Shown here piece after piece: positions 9,302-17,423 of a DNA stretch of 64,000 nucleotides. Each line of letters opens with the position of its first letter. The first letter of the stretch is position 1. The notes beneath the pieces are model-generated. The model was not told the DNA's origin. It saw only the letters and a list, made by a program, of their open reading frames with translations, and ran no database searches. This DNA is from Rhodoferax aquaticus (GTDB lineage Bacteria > Pseudomonadota > Gammaproteobacteria > Burkholderiales > Burkholderiaceae_C). The stretch covers positions 1,984,001 through 2,048,000 of the forward strand of contig NZ_CP036282.1 in the NCBI RefSeq assembly GCF_006974105.1, read 5' to 3'. Made by a program: the position numbers and the translations under genes.

Positions 9302-10402
9302 TCAACTCGGAAGCACGCCAAGCACTTTATGGAGCTTGCTACTGGTCGTCGTGTATTGCAAGGCAACGGTTTTGTGAGGGAACACCTGTTGCGCTACCTC
9401 GAAGGCGGCCAGCGTCGCTTCATGGAATCCGCACAGAATCAGCTTGCGCTTGCCGGGGTAGGTATTGACGTCTCCGATCGCAAATATGCCGGGTTCACGC
9501 GTCGCAAAGGTGGCCGGGTTGACCGTAACCTGGCGGCGATCCATATCGAGGCCCCACTCTGCGATGGGTCCCAGCTTGGGAGATAGGCCTAGGTAAACTG
9601 CAAGCGTGCTGCAGATAAGCTCAGATGCAGTGCCATCCGGTAGGGCGATCGTGAGACTCGAAAGCAGGCGACCGTCGTCTTGCATTCCGGTGATTTGGCC
9701 CGCCAAAAACCTCGCTGCACCTGAATGGCAGAGCCGTCGAAACGTGTCCACCGTCTCAGGCTCGGCAGACAGGCTATCGCGTCGGTGTACCACCGTGACG
9801 GCCGGTGTATTTGGACTAGCAGCCTGTGCGTCGCAAATGGCAATGGCGGCTCGAAGTGCGGATTCGCTGTCGCCCAGGATGACCGGGTGGGGGCCGAGTT
9901 GTTGAAGGTGGTCTCGGGGTTCGTAGAACACCTGTGAGCCCTCGAAGCGATCCAAGCCTTCCACGACGAGTTTTCTGGGAACAAATGCCCCCACGCCAGC
10001 GGCGATGAGTAAAGTCTTGGTCAGAAACTGCTGGCCTTTGTCGGTGACCACTAGGAGCCTGCCGTCAGGCGCGCGGTTGACCGTTTTGACTAATTGATTG
10101 AGGTGAAAGGTCGCAGCAAACGGCGCAATTTGTTGCAGCAGTCGTTCGGTCAGCTCTCTGCCAGTGCAGACGGTCAGCGCCGGTATATCGTAAATTGGCT
10201 TGTCAGGGTAGAGCTCCATGCATTGCCCACCCGCATAGGGGAGTGCGTCAACTACATGGGTCTTGATTTCGTGTAGCCCCAACTGAAAAACTTGGAACAA
10301 GCCCACAGGGCCTGCACCAATGATCAGCGCATCGATTTCTTGGATAGAAGCTGCTGCCTCCAATGAATCGAAAATGACTGCGGAGTGCGTTAAAGACTCC
10401 AT
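9302..10402 (-). CDS. Ferredoxin/flavodoxin--NADP+ reductase, thioredoxin-reductase-like type
   Basis: 366 residues with two Rossmann nucleotide-binding regions: FAD site DALIIGAGPVGLFQVFQLGL near residue 25 and an NADPH site around VILGDSESALRAA near 175. The family tail motif GIFAIGDVNTYPGKRKLI is present, and no redox-active C-x2-C is seen. This separates it from thioredoxin reductase and fits the low-molecular-weight TrxR-like ferredoxin-NADP+ reductases. It is separated by only 15 bp from the ferredoxin gene upstream, with the sulfite-reductase operon beyond. Function in supplying electrons from NADPH to ferredoxin is inferred. Confidence 0.88.
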   Translation of the reverse strand: MESLTHSAVIFDSLEAAASIQEIDALIIGAGPVGLFQVFQLGLHEIKTHVVDALPYAGGQCMELYPDKPIYDIPALTVCTGRELTERLLQQIAPFAATFHLNQLVKTVNRAPDGRLLVVTDKGQQFLTKTLLIAAGVGAFVPRKLVVEGLDRFEGSQVFYEPRDHLQQLGPHPVILGDSESALRAAIAICDAQAASPNTPAVTVVHRRDSLSAEPETVDTFRRLCHSGAARFLAGQITGMQDDGRLLSSLTIALPDGTASELICSTLAVYLGLSPKLGPIAEWGLDMDRRQVTVNPATFATREPGIFAIGDVNTYPGKRKLILCGFHEATLAAFEVAQQVFPHKTVALQYTTTSSKLHKVLGVLPS

Positions 10403-10417
10403 GAGAGAAAGGCCTGC

Positions 10418-10747
10418 TTAGCGAATCAAATGCTGCAGCTTATTGACTTGGTCTTTCCATTCCTCTGCATCGGGTAAGGGAGCCTTGCGCTTGGTAATGC
10501 TCTTCCAGCTTGAGAGCTTTGCCAACTCTGCATTGAGCGCTGTCATGTGCTGTTGGTCTTTGGGAACGTCTTCTTCTGCGTAAATTGCGTTGACAGGGCA
10601 CTCAGGGATGCATACCGCACAGTCGATGCACTCATCGGGGTCGATGGTCAGAAAGTTAGGGCCTTCGCGAAAGCAATCCACGGGGCAAACATCGACGCAA
10701 TCGGTGTACTTGCACTTGATGCAGGCTTCGGTGACGGTATGGGTCAT
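10418..10747 (-). CDS. fdxA: 7Fe (3Fe-4S/4Fe-4S) ferredoxin
   Basis: 109 residues. An N-terminal cluster motif C-x2-C-x4-D-C-x3-C ([20 protein letters not shown]) is followed by a second, [15 protein letters not shown]-terminal extension of about 45 residues is typical of the Azotobacter FdI / FdxA family. It is a cytoplasmic electron carrier and sits directly upstream of the ferredoxin reductase gene, so the two probably form a pair. Closeness to cysI, and the absence of any cysJ flavoprotein gene here, suggest it could feed electrons to sulfite reductase (inference). Confidence 0.93.
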   Translation of the reverse strand: MTHTVTEACIKCKYTDCVDVCPVDCFREGPNFLTIDPDECIDCAVCIPECPVNAIYAEEDVPKDQQHMTALNAELAKLSSWKSITKRKAPLPDAEEWKDQVNKLQHLIR

Positions 10748-10891
10748 TTTTAGTCTTAAACGAACAAAGTTGAGGGGGAGGGCGCTGCGACGCTAACCCT
10801 TGATTTTATTGGCATTTGGGCGCAGCAAGCTTTTGGCATTCAACAAACCCTAAAGATCGGCCCACTGCGCTTGGGCACAGTGGCTTTTCGA

Positions 10892-12268
10892 CTAACCCAG
10901 CAGCAGAGCGCCGGACGTCTTGTGGCTGGCGGTGTCCACCAGAATCAGCGAGCCCAGCACACGGCTTTGCGCGTACGGAACGGCCGTAATCGCCTCTTGC
11001 AAAGCGAGCTCGATGTGGCCAATGGCGTTGGGCGCAATCTCGGTCGCGTCGTGCTCTTGCAGGGTGTTGATGTCCAGGCTGTGCACGATGCGCTTGACCT
11101 TGGCCTTGATCCAGCGGTGGCCATGCAAAGCCAGGTACACGCGACCAGCAATCAGGGGCTCATCGTCCATCCAGGCCACAGTAGCCTTGATCTCGCGGGT
11201 GGCTTCTGCAAAAGCACGGGGCTTGGGGGTATCCGCGAATTCGTCGTCCGGGTCTGCTGCGGGCGTCACTTGTGCCAGCAGCCAGTCGCCACGGGACACA
11301 TCCACTTCGCGGTCCAGCGTGATGCCAGCGCCATGGCCTGCGGCAATGCTGCCGGGCACACGGGCGTGGTTCACCACTTGGGCCACCACGGCGGTCTGGC
11401 CGCTGGGGTGGATGCTGATGGTGTCGCCCACCTGCACGGTACCGGTAGCAACGCGGCCCCAGAACACGCGGCGGCCCTGCGAGGTGTCGGCAGAGTTGTG
11501 GAATTTTTCGACCCATTGCACCGGGAAGGCGAAGGGCACATCGGTCTCAGCCGCGGTGACAGGCAGTGTCTCCAGCAGTGCCAGCAGGCTCGGGCCTTGG
11601 TAGCCGCACCAGTCGGGTGTGGCCTCCACCACGTTGTGGCCCTTGAGGGCAGACATGGGGATGGTGGCCGTCACCGTAATGCCCGCTTGCTGGGCAAAGG
11701 CTTGCAGCGCTTCGCTGATCTTGGCAAACGCCGCGGTGGCGTCATCACCCAAGGCGTCGAGCTTGTTCACGGCAAAGATGATGCCGGGCACGCGCAGCAG
11801 GTTGACCAGCAAGCTGTGGCGGCGGGTCTGGGGCAGCAGGTCCACCAAGCCGTCCACATTCCACTTGAGTTTGGTCGCGTCGACAAGCACCACAGCGGCA
11901 TGGGCGCTGCTGGCGGCAGTGACCATGTTGCGGGTGTACTGCTCGTGGCCGGGCGCATCGCCAATGATGAACTTGCGGGTGGGGGTGGCGAAGTAGCGGT
12001 AGGCCACGTCGATGGTGATGCCTTGCTCGCGTTCGGCGCTCAGACCGTCGGTAAACAGTGCTAGGTCAGCCTCGCCGCTCTTGGAGACGTTGGCCAACTG
12101 GTCTTGCAGCACCGCCTTGCTGTCCACCAGCAGGCGGCCGATCAGGGTGCTCTTGCCATCGTCCACACTGCCGCAGGTGATGAAGCGCAGGGCGGATGAG
12201 GTGTCATTTGTGCTGCTGGCGCCCGTGGAATATGCGGGAGCAGCTATTGATTTGGTAGCAGTTGTCAT
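10892..12268 (-). CDS. cysN: Sulfate adenylyltransferase subunit 1 (GTPase)
   Basis: 458 residues of the EF-Tu-like GTPase subunit of ATP sulfurylase. P-loop GSVDDGKST is near residue 33, G3 is DAPGHEQY and G4 is NKLD. GTP hydrolysis drives sulfate adenylation by CysD to form adenylyl sulfate. Last gene of the cys run; a 128-bp gap separates it from cysD, much longer than the other gaps in the operon. The first ~20 codons (MTTATKSIAAPAYSTGA...) lie on a copy of the palindromic repeat and are not conserved with CysN. The true functional domain starts about residue 26 (SALRFITCGS), so the N-terminus is repeat-derived or the start is internal. Confidence 0.95.
   Translation of the reverse strand: MTTATKSIAAPAYSTGASSTNDTSSALRFITCGSVDDGKSTLIGRLLVDSKAVLQDQLANVSKSGEADLALFTDGLSAEREQGITIDVAYRYFATPTRKFIIGDAPGHEQYTRNMVTAASSAHAAVVLVDATKLKWNVDGLVDLLPQTRRHSLLVNLLRVPGIIFAVNKLDALGDDATAAFAKISEALQAFAQQAGITVTATIPMSALKGHNVVEATPDWCGYQGPSLLALLETLPVTAAETDVPFAFPVQWVEKFHNSADTSQGRRVFWGRVATGTVQVGDTISIHPSGQTAVVAQVVNHARVPGSIAAGHGAGITLDREVDVSRGDWLLAQVTPAADPDDEFADTPKPRAFAEATREIKATVAWMDDEPLIAGRVYLALHGHRWIKAKVKRIVHSLDINTLQEHDATEIAPNAIGHIELALQEAITAVPYAQSRVLGSLILVDTASHKTSGALLLG
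12212..12260 (-). repeat. Palindromic repeat copy B, inside the cysN 5' end
   Basis: On the minus strand the core reads CAATAGCTGCTCCCGCATAT then TCCACGGGCGCCAGCAGC, preceded by CTGCTACCAAAT. It can fold into a hairpin (GCTGCT / AGCAGC). It closely resembles copy C at 14487-14527 and encodes the peptide I-A-A-P-A-Y-S-T-G-A of CysN. Confidence 0.65.
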
Positions 12269-12397
12269 AAGACTTTCTAGCAGTAATGGCTAGGATTGGG
12301 TAGGTAGGGCGCTTTGCGCAGTGAGGTAAAGGAGGAGGCCGCAGGCCGGGGGACACGAACGCAGCAGAGTGCCCTGCCTGCCTGATCCGGGTTACGC

Positions 12398-13330
12398 CTA
12401 GAAGTACCCGTCCTTTTTTCGCTTCTCCATGGAAGCCTCCGAAGTCTTGTCGTCCATGCGGGTGGCGCCACGCTCGCTCACGTCAGCCGCCAGCGTTTCG
12501 ATCACGATGTCGGCAGCATTGGCTGCCAAGCTTTCCACCGGGCAGGTGCAGGTGATGTCGCCCACGGTGCGGAAACGCACGTCGCGGCTCTCAATCGTTT
12601 CGCCTTCTTTGGCCGGGGTCAGGTCGGTGACCGGCACCAGCAAGCCTTTGCGCTCGACCACATCGCGCTTGTGGGTGTAGTACAGCGATGGCAGGGCGAT
12701 CTTTTCGCGCTCGATGTACTGCCACACGTCCAGCTCAGTCCAGTTGCTGATGGGGAACACGCGGAAGTGTTCGCCGGGCTGCAGACGGGTGTTGAACAAC
12801 GTCCATAGCTCAGGGCGCTGGGCTTTGGGCTGCCATTGGCCGAAGCTGTCGCGGTGAGAAAAAATGCGCTCTTTGGCGCGTGCCTTTTCCTCGTCGCGGC
12901 GGGCGCCGCCAATCAGCGCGTCAAAGCGGAACTCGTCGATGGCTTCCAGCAGCGTGACCGACTGGTGCACATTGCGGCTCTCGCCGGGGTGGGCCAGGCG
13001 CACTGTGCCGCGGGCCATGGAGTCTTCCACGCTGCGCACGATGAGCTCGGCGCCCAGTTCCTTGGCGCGGAAGTCGCGGAAGTCGGTCACTTCATGGAAG
13101 TTGTGACCGGTATCGATCATCAAGAGCGGATAGGGGATGCGGCCGACGCCAAATGCCTTCTCCGCGCACTTGAGCATCACCAGCGAGTCTTTGCCGCCCG
13201 AGAACAGCAGGGCGGGGCGCTCAAACGCAGCTGCCACCTCACGCAAAATGAAGATGGTTTCCTCTTCCAGCGCGTCGAGGTGCAGGTTGGAGAGGCGGTC
13301 GAAATGGGTGGGTTCAGTCATGGCGTTCAT
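12398..13330 (-). CDS. cysD: Sulfate adenylyltransferase subunit 2
   Basis: 310 residues. The PP-loop SGGKDSLVML near residue 45 binds ATP, and the central LIGGARRDEEKARAKER segment is diagnostic for CysD. With CysN it makes adenylyl sulfate from sulfate and ATP in the cytoplasm. ATG 13330 overlaps the cysH stop (ATGA), implying coupling; a second ATG nine bases later is also possible. Length is normal. Confidence 0.96.
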   Translation of the reverse strand: MNAMTEPTHFDRLSNLHLDALEEETIFILREVAAAFERPALLFSGGKDSLVMLKCAEKAFGVGRIPYPLLMIDTGHNFHEVTDFRDFRAKELGAELIVRSVEDSMARGTVRLAHPGESRNVHQSVTLLEAIDEFRFDALIGGARRDEEKARAKERIFSHRDSFGQWQPKAQRPELWTLFNTRLQPGEHFRVFPISNWTELDVWQYIEREKIALPSLYYTHKRDVVERKGLLVPVTDLTPAKEGETIESRDVRFRTVGDITCTCPVESLAANAADIVIETLAADVSERGATRMDDKTSEASMEKRKKDGYF

Positions 13331-14139
13331 GCTTTGGCTTCTTCATGTTTTACGTGCAGGCCGCACTCTTTGGCAGCTTCGTCCTCCCACCACCAGCGGC
13401 CGGAGCGGAAGTCCTCACCCAGGCTGATGGCGCGGGTGCAAGGCTCGCAGCCGATGCTGGGGAAGAACTGGTCGTGCAGGGGGTTGTAGTCCAGCTTGTT
13501 GGTTTGGATGTAGTGCCAGACATCACCCCAGGTCCAGTTGGCCAGAGGGTTGATCTTGATGCGGGGCTCAGAGCTGTCCACCAAGGGCACATCGGCGCGC
13601 GCGCCCGACTGCTCGCGGCGCAGGCCGGTGATCCAGGCGTCTTTGCCCTTGAGGGCGCGCTCCAGCGGTTCCATCTTGCGGATGCCGCAGCAGGCTTTGC
13701 GCAGGGCGATGCTCTTGTACATCGCGTCCTTGCCTTCGCGGTCCACAAATTGGATCACCGATTCACTCACCGGCTGGTACACGGTTACCGCAGCGCGGCT
13801 GGACGCCTTGAAGCGCTCCAGCAGGTCCAAGGTTTCCTTGTGCAGGGCACCGGTTTCCAGCACGAAGATGCCGATGTCCAGCTTCAGGCTGTTGATCAAG
13901 TGGCTGATCACCACGTCCTCTGCGCCCAGGCTGGACGCTTGGGTGACGGTGGCCACTCCTTTGCCGTTCTCGCCATCCACACCCGCATATTGGGCTGCTG
14001 CCTGGGCCAGCACGCCTTGGGCTTCGGCGAGCTTGATGATGTATTCGCCGCTGGCTTCGGCGTTACGGGCCATGGCGCTGCCCGCAGGCTGCACTTGCAC
14101 CGCAAAGCGGTTGCCTAAAGAGGAGGTTTCCGCACTCAT
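13327..14139 (-). CDS. cysH: Adenylyl-sulfate (APS/PAPS) reductase
   Basis: 270 residues. The family core includes ASSLGAEDVVISHLI and VFVLETG-type blocks, and the arginine loop TGLRREQSG. Two cysteine pairs, K-A-C-C-G-I-R-K and C-E-P-C, are the ligands of a [4Fe-4S] cluster. Their presence marks it as an APS-type reductase rather than the cluster-free PAPS reductase of enteric bacteria. The absence of a cysC kinase gene in the operon fits direct use of APS. The C-terminal C-G-L-H is the usual catalytic Cys region. Starts 4 bp inside the DUF934 stop. Confidence 0.95.
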   Translation of the reverse strand: MSAETSSLGNRFAVQVQPAGSAMARNAEASGEYIIKLAEAQGVLAQAAAQYAGVDGENGKGVATVTQASSLGAEDVVISHLINSLKLDIGIFVLETGALHKETLDLLERFKASSRAAVTVYQPVSESVIQFVDREGKDAMYKSIALRKACCGIRKMEPLERALKGKDAWITGLRREQSGARADVPLVDSSEPRIKINPLANWTWGDVWHYIQTNKLDYNPLHDQFFPSIGCEPCTRAISLGEDFRSGRWWWEDEAAKECGLHVKHEEAKA

Positions 14140-14525
14140 ACCGCTTCCCCTTCACGGGCAAAGTGCGGCTTGACGGTGACTGCATCGCCTTGGTAGAAGC
14201 CGCGGTAGCGGTCGAACTGGCGCTGTGCAAAGTCGATATTCTGGTCAGCGCGCAGCACGGCCACGTCAAAACCGGTGCGTTCCATTTGCACCAGTTGGTC
14301 GATCAGCACGTCGCCGGTGGCGCGCAGTTCGCCGGTGAAGCCCAAGCGGCGGCGCAGCAAAAAGGCCTGGCTGTATGCGCGGCCGTCGGTGAACTTGGGA
14401 AAGCTCAGGTCGATGCGGGTCACGCCTGCGAGGTCCAGCGCGCGGGGGTCTTCGGTGTTCGCCAGTTCAATGACTTTCTGGTCCTCAGCGCCCGTGGAAT
14501 GTGCGGAAGCAGCTATCAATTTCAT
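14136..14525 (-). CDS. DUF934 family protein of sulfur assimilation
   Basis: 129 residues, a family that in proteobacteria sits between cysI and cysH and is thought to assist sulfite reduction; its biochemical role is not established. Conserved blocks TDGRAYSQAFLLRRRLGF and GDVLIDQLVQMERTGFD are visible. The first ~14 residues (MKLIAASAHSTGAE) are encoded by a palindromic repeat and match the repeat-derived N-terminus of CysN, so they are unlikely to be ancestral. It overlaps cysH by 4 bp and lies 30 bp after cysI. Confidence 0.88.
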   Translation of the reverse strand: MKLIAASAHSTGAEDQKVIELANTEDPRALDLAGVTRIDLSFPKFTDGRAYSQAFLLRRRLGFTGELRATGDVLIDQLVQMERTGFDVAVLRADQNIDFAQRQFDRYRGFYQGDAVTVKPHFAREGEAV

Positions 14526-14527
14526 AG
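14487..14527 (-). repeat. Palindromic repeat copy C, inside the DUF934 5' end
   Basis: On the minus strand: CTATGAAATTGATAGCTGCT then TCCGCACATTCCACGGGCGCT. The gene's ATG lies inside the element (ct-ATG-AAATTG-ATAG). It matches copy B in cysN over most of its length. Confidence 0.65.
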
Positions 14528-14555
14528 TTTTTTCTTTCTTTCAGCGTGCGGGGCT

Positions 14556-16373
14556 TCAGGCTTCTTGGGCGTCTTTGGCGTAGCCATCTTTCTTGGGCAG
14601 GGCGTGCAATTCTTCGTGCTTGTCGGCCAGGCGGGCGCTGTTGGCAGCCGCCTTGAAGGGGTCCATGCCCACGCGCTTGAAACAGTCGATAAAGGTCTCG
14701 CTGCCCACGCGCTGCTGGCGGAAGGTCTCGAGCACGGCCTCAATCACGCCGGGCACCTCTAACGCACCGAAGGAGGGGCCCACGACCTTGCCGGGGACTG
14801 CGTCACCACTCAGTGCCGAGCCGTCCGAGCCGCCCAGGGACACCTGGTACCACTCCTTGCCGTCTTTATCCACGCCCAAGATGCCAATGTGGCCGCTGTG
14901 GTGGTGGCCGCAGGAGTTGATGCAACCGCTGATATGCAGGTCGATCTCGCCCAAGTCATGCAGCTCGTCCATGTCCTGGTAGCGCTCGGTGATCTGGGCG
15001 GCAATCGGGATGGAGCGGGCATTGGCCAGTGCACAGAAATCGCCGCCGGGGCAGGCGATCATGTCGGTCAGCAGGCGCACATTAGAGCGGGCCAAGCCAG
15101 CGTGGCTGGCGGCCACCCAGAGGGCGGGCAGGTCCTCAAACCGCACCCAAGGTAGCAGCAGGTTCTGGTCGTGGGTGACGCGGGTTTCACCGGCAGAGAA
15201 CTCGTCGGCCAGGGCGGCTGCGGTATCGAGCTGGTCGGCATCCGCGTCTCCCGGGGCTTGACCCAGACGCTTGTACGACAGGGTGACGGCACGCAGAGCC
15301 GGGTTCTTGTGTGGGGCCACGTTCTGCTGCAGCCAACGGTCGTAGTCCTTTTGACGCTCAGCAGGGATTGCTACAGTTTTAGTAGCTGCCGGCGCACGTT
15401 CGGTGAGCGCTGGGGGCACAAAACATGCTGTAACGCGGTCCAACTCCGCCTGGCTGATGGTGTGCGGGGCACCGTCGCGGGTGATGATTTGCTCGTACTC
15501 GGCCTCCACCTCGTCGATGTAGCGCTGGCCTTCGGCCTTCACCAGAATCTTGATACGTGCCTTGTACAGGTTGTCGCGGCGGCCCCAGCGGTTGTACACG
15601 CGCACTACCGCCTCTAGGTAATTCATGATCTGGTTCCAGGGCAGGAAGGCGCGGATCTCGGTGCTGATCACCGGGGTGCGGCCCATGCCGCCGCCCACAA
15701 ACACGCGAAAGCCTAGCTCGCCGGCATCGTTCTTAATCAGGTGCAGGCCCACGTCGTGCCAACGCACCGCAGCGCGGTCTTCGGTAGCGCCGGTGATGGC
15801 GATCTTGAACTTGCGGGGCAGAAAGGCGAACTCAGGGTGCAGCGTGCTCCACTGGCGCATGATTTCGGCAAATGGGCGGGGGTCGGCAATCTCATCCACC
15901 GCCACACCGGCCAGCTCGTCACTGGTGATGTTGCGGATGCAGTTACCGCTGGTCTGGATGCCGTGCATGTTCACGGTGGCGAGCAGGTCCATCACGTCGG
16001 CGCTCTTTGCCAGCGGAATCCAGTTGAACTGCACGTTTTGGCGGGTGGTGAAGTGGCCGTAGCCCACGGGTAGGTGGGTGGTGCCCCAGGTGGCTTGGGT
16101 GCCGATGGCCTTGTCAAACACCTCTTTGCTGGGGTGGTCGTATTCGCGGGCAATGCGGGCCAGCACGCGGAGCTGTGCGCTGGAGAGCTCGCCGTAGGGC
16201 ACGGCCACGCGCAGCATGGGTGCGTAGCGCTGGATGTACCAGCCGTTTTGCAAGCGCAGAGGGCGGAACTCATCGTCGCTCAGGGTGCCGGCTTGGTTGC
16301 GCTCCAGTTGGTCGCGATGCTGGGCCGCGCGGGCGCGGATGAACTGGCGGTCAAATTCGGTGTACTGGTACAT
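14556..16373 (-). CDS. cysI: Assimilatory sulfite reductase, siroheme/[4Fe-4S] subunit
   Basis: 605 residues. Two nitrite/sulfite-reductase half-domains are present; cluster and siroheme ligands are seen in the C-terminal half as ACPGGDFCALA and SGCINSCGHHHSGHIG. The enzyme reduces sulfite to sulfide with six electrons. No flavoprotein subunit (cysJ) is nearby, so a ferredoxin or another reductase is the likely donor. A linker between the halves, around E-R-A-P-A-A-T-K-T-V-A-I-P-A-E, is encoded by a third copy of the palindromic repeat (15367-15395). 11 bp separate it from the tauE stop. Confidence 0.95.
   Translation of the reverse strand: MYQYTEFDRQFIRARAAQHRDQLERNQAGTLSDDEFRPLRLQNGWYIQRYAPMLRVAVPYGELSSAQLRVLARIAREYDHPSKEVFDKAIGTQATWGTTHLPVGYGHFTTRQNVQFNWIPLAKSADVMDLLATVNMHGIQTSGNCIRNITSDELAGVAVDEIADPRPFAEIMRQWSTLHPEFAFLPRKFKIAITGATEDRAAVRWHDVGLHLIKNDAGELGFRVFVGGGMGRTPVISTEIRAFLPWNQIMNYLEAVVRVYNRWGRRDNLYKARIKILVKAEGQRYIDEVEAEYEQIITRDGAPHTISQAELDRVTACFVPPALTERAPAATKTVAIPAERQKDYDRWLQQNVAPHKNPALRAVTLSYKRLGQAPGDADADQLDTAAALADEFSAGETRVTHDQNLLLPWVRFEDLPALWVAASHAGLARSNVRLLTDMIACPGGDFCALANARSIPIAAQITERYQDMDELHDLGEIDLHISGCINSCGHHHSGHIGILGVDKDGKEWYQVSLGGSDGSALSGDAVPGKVVGPSFGALEVPGVIEAVLETFRQQRVGSETFIDCFKRVGMDPFKAAANSARLADKHEELHALPKKDGYAKDAQEA
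15367..15395 (+). repeat. Palindromic repeat copy D, inside cysI
   Basis: TTGCTACAGTTTTAGTAGCT then GCCGGCGCA. It fits the left half of the family pattern TTGCTATnAAAAnATAGCTGC...GCGCA and pairs GCTAC with GTAGC. It lies in frame in an inter-domain linker of CysI. Confidence 0.55.
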
Positions 16374-16384
16374 GGTTCAGTGGT

Positions 16385-17185
16385 TCAGATAGCAAGTAAT
16401 TTCAGACCGGCGTAGGCCAGTAGGAGCGAAAGCAGCGAGCGAATGACGCGCTCTGGGGTTTTGAACATCAAATGGGAGCCTATCCAAATTCCGGGGATAG
16501 AACCCGCCAACAACTTGGCCAGCATAGACCAATCGACGGTACCTAACGATGCGTGGCCCATGCCTGCCACTAGCGTTAAAGGCACGGCATAGGCGATGTC
16601 CGCCGCAACGATGCGGGGTAGCGGTAGCAATGGGTAGAGCAGCATCAGCACGGTCACGCCGATTGCGCCTGCGCCCACCGATGTCAGCGTGACCAAGGTG
16701 CCGATCAAGGCACCAAACAACAATGGCAGGGTCCAGTGGCGTGGGCGAACCGCCGCTGCTTCTTCGCCGGCTGCAATGGTTTTGGGACCCGCTTTGCCAC
16801 GCAGGGCCTTGTACAGCGTGGCAGCTGCGGTGAGCAGCAACGCAAAGCCCAGCGTGGTGGTCATGATGTGCTGCACGGTCTGGCTGGTGGTGCCCAGTGT
16901 GTGCAAGACGTACAGCGTGATGAGTGCGGCCGGAATGCTGCCTGCGGAAAGGTTCAGGACCACAGGCCAGTCAATATGGCCGGAGCGAGCCAGTTTAACG
17001 GTGCCGCCCATCTTGGTGAAAGCGGCAAAAAGCAAGTCGGTACCAACCGCTAGATAGGGTTTCACGCCAAAGAAAAAAATCAGGATAGGGGTCATCAAAG
17101 AGCCGCCCCCCACTCCGGTCAGACCAACTACTAAACCAACAAACAAACCCGCGAAAACGAACGCTAAATCGTGCATGGGGTGCAC
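16385..17185 (-). CDS. TauE/SafE (TSUP) family sulfite/sulfonate membrane transporter
   Basis: 266 residues with about eight hydrophobic segments. The TSUP start motif is seen as FVGLVVGLTGVGGGSLMTPILIF, and a second half-repeat VTLTSVGAGAIGVTVLMLLYP follows. Such proteins move sulfite, sulfonates or related anions across the inner membrane. As the first gene of the cys run it could import a sulfur source or export excess sulfite; direction is not readable from sequence. ATG 17176 is an alternative start. Confidence 0.88.
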   Translation of the reverse strand: MHPMHDLAFVFAGLFVGLVVGLTGVGGGSLMTPILIFFFGVKPYLAVGTDLLFAAFTKMGGTVKLARSGHIDWPVVLNLSAGSIPAALITLYVLHTLGTTSQTVQHIMTTTLGFALLLTAAATLYKALRGKAGPKTIAAGEEAAAVRPRHWTLPLLFGALIGTLVTLTSVGAGAIGVTVLMLLYPLLPLPRIVAADIAYAVPLTLVAGMGHASLGTVDWSMLAKLLAGSIPGIWIGSHLMFKTPERVIRSLLSLLLAYAGLKLLAI

Positions 17186-17366
17186 TGTAGAGCCTTGTCT
17201 TCAGAACTAAAACGATATTTTTGCTATGTTGGTATGCGATTTGGGAATATAGAGGAGCAGCGTGGGGCGGTGCACAGCAGATAGTGCCTATGAATAAGCC
17301 TGGCTAGCCGTTGCGCCAAGGTAGGCGGTAATGGTGGCCAAAAGTACCACATTCCCACATCCGCAC
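17186..17366. promoter_or_regulatory. Upstream region of the tauE-cysI-cysHDN operon
   Basis: Gene-free stretch that must carry the operon promoter on the minus strand. An AT-rich part (ATAGCAAAAATATCGTTTTA on the minus strand) about 30 bp before the tauE start is the best promoter candidate. CysB is encoded in this window at 36.3 kb and is the expected regulator, but no defined CysB box can be called by eye. Confidence 0.35.
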
Positions 17367-17404
17367 TGCGCAGGCAGCTATGTTTTGCATAGCAACGGCC
17401 TGCG
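17367..17404. repeat. Palindromic repeat copy E
   Basis: TGCGCAGGCAGCTATG then TTTTGCATAGCAA, fitting the same family as copies A-D and F. CGCAGGC at 17369 also pairs with GCCTGCG at 17398, and GCTATG with CATAGC, giving a strong hairpin just downstream of the dioxygenase gene on the minus strand, where it may act as a terminator. Confidence 0.6.
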
Positions 17405-17423
17405 TAGGTCCGTGGGGGCTCTG

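Noticed and set aside
10871..12064. A 397-codon open frame on the plus strand opposite cysN.
   Set aside because: cysN on the minus strand is unmistakable; the antisense frame is a by-product of GC-biased third positions and its translation (H/G/V/Q-rich) shows no domain.
13345..14173. Two long plus-strand frames opposite cysH (257 and 211 codons).
   Set aside because: Same reason: they mirror a clear cysH gene and have no ribosome site or recognisable motif.
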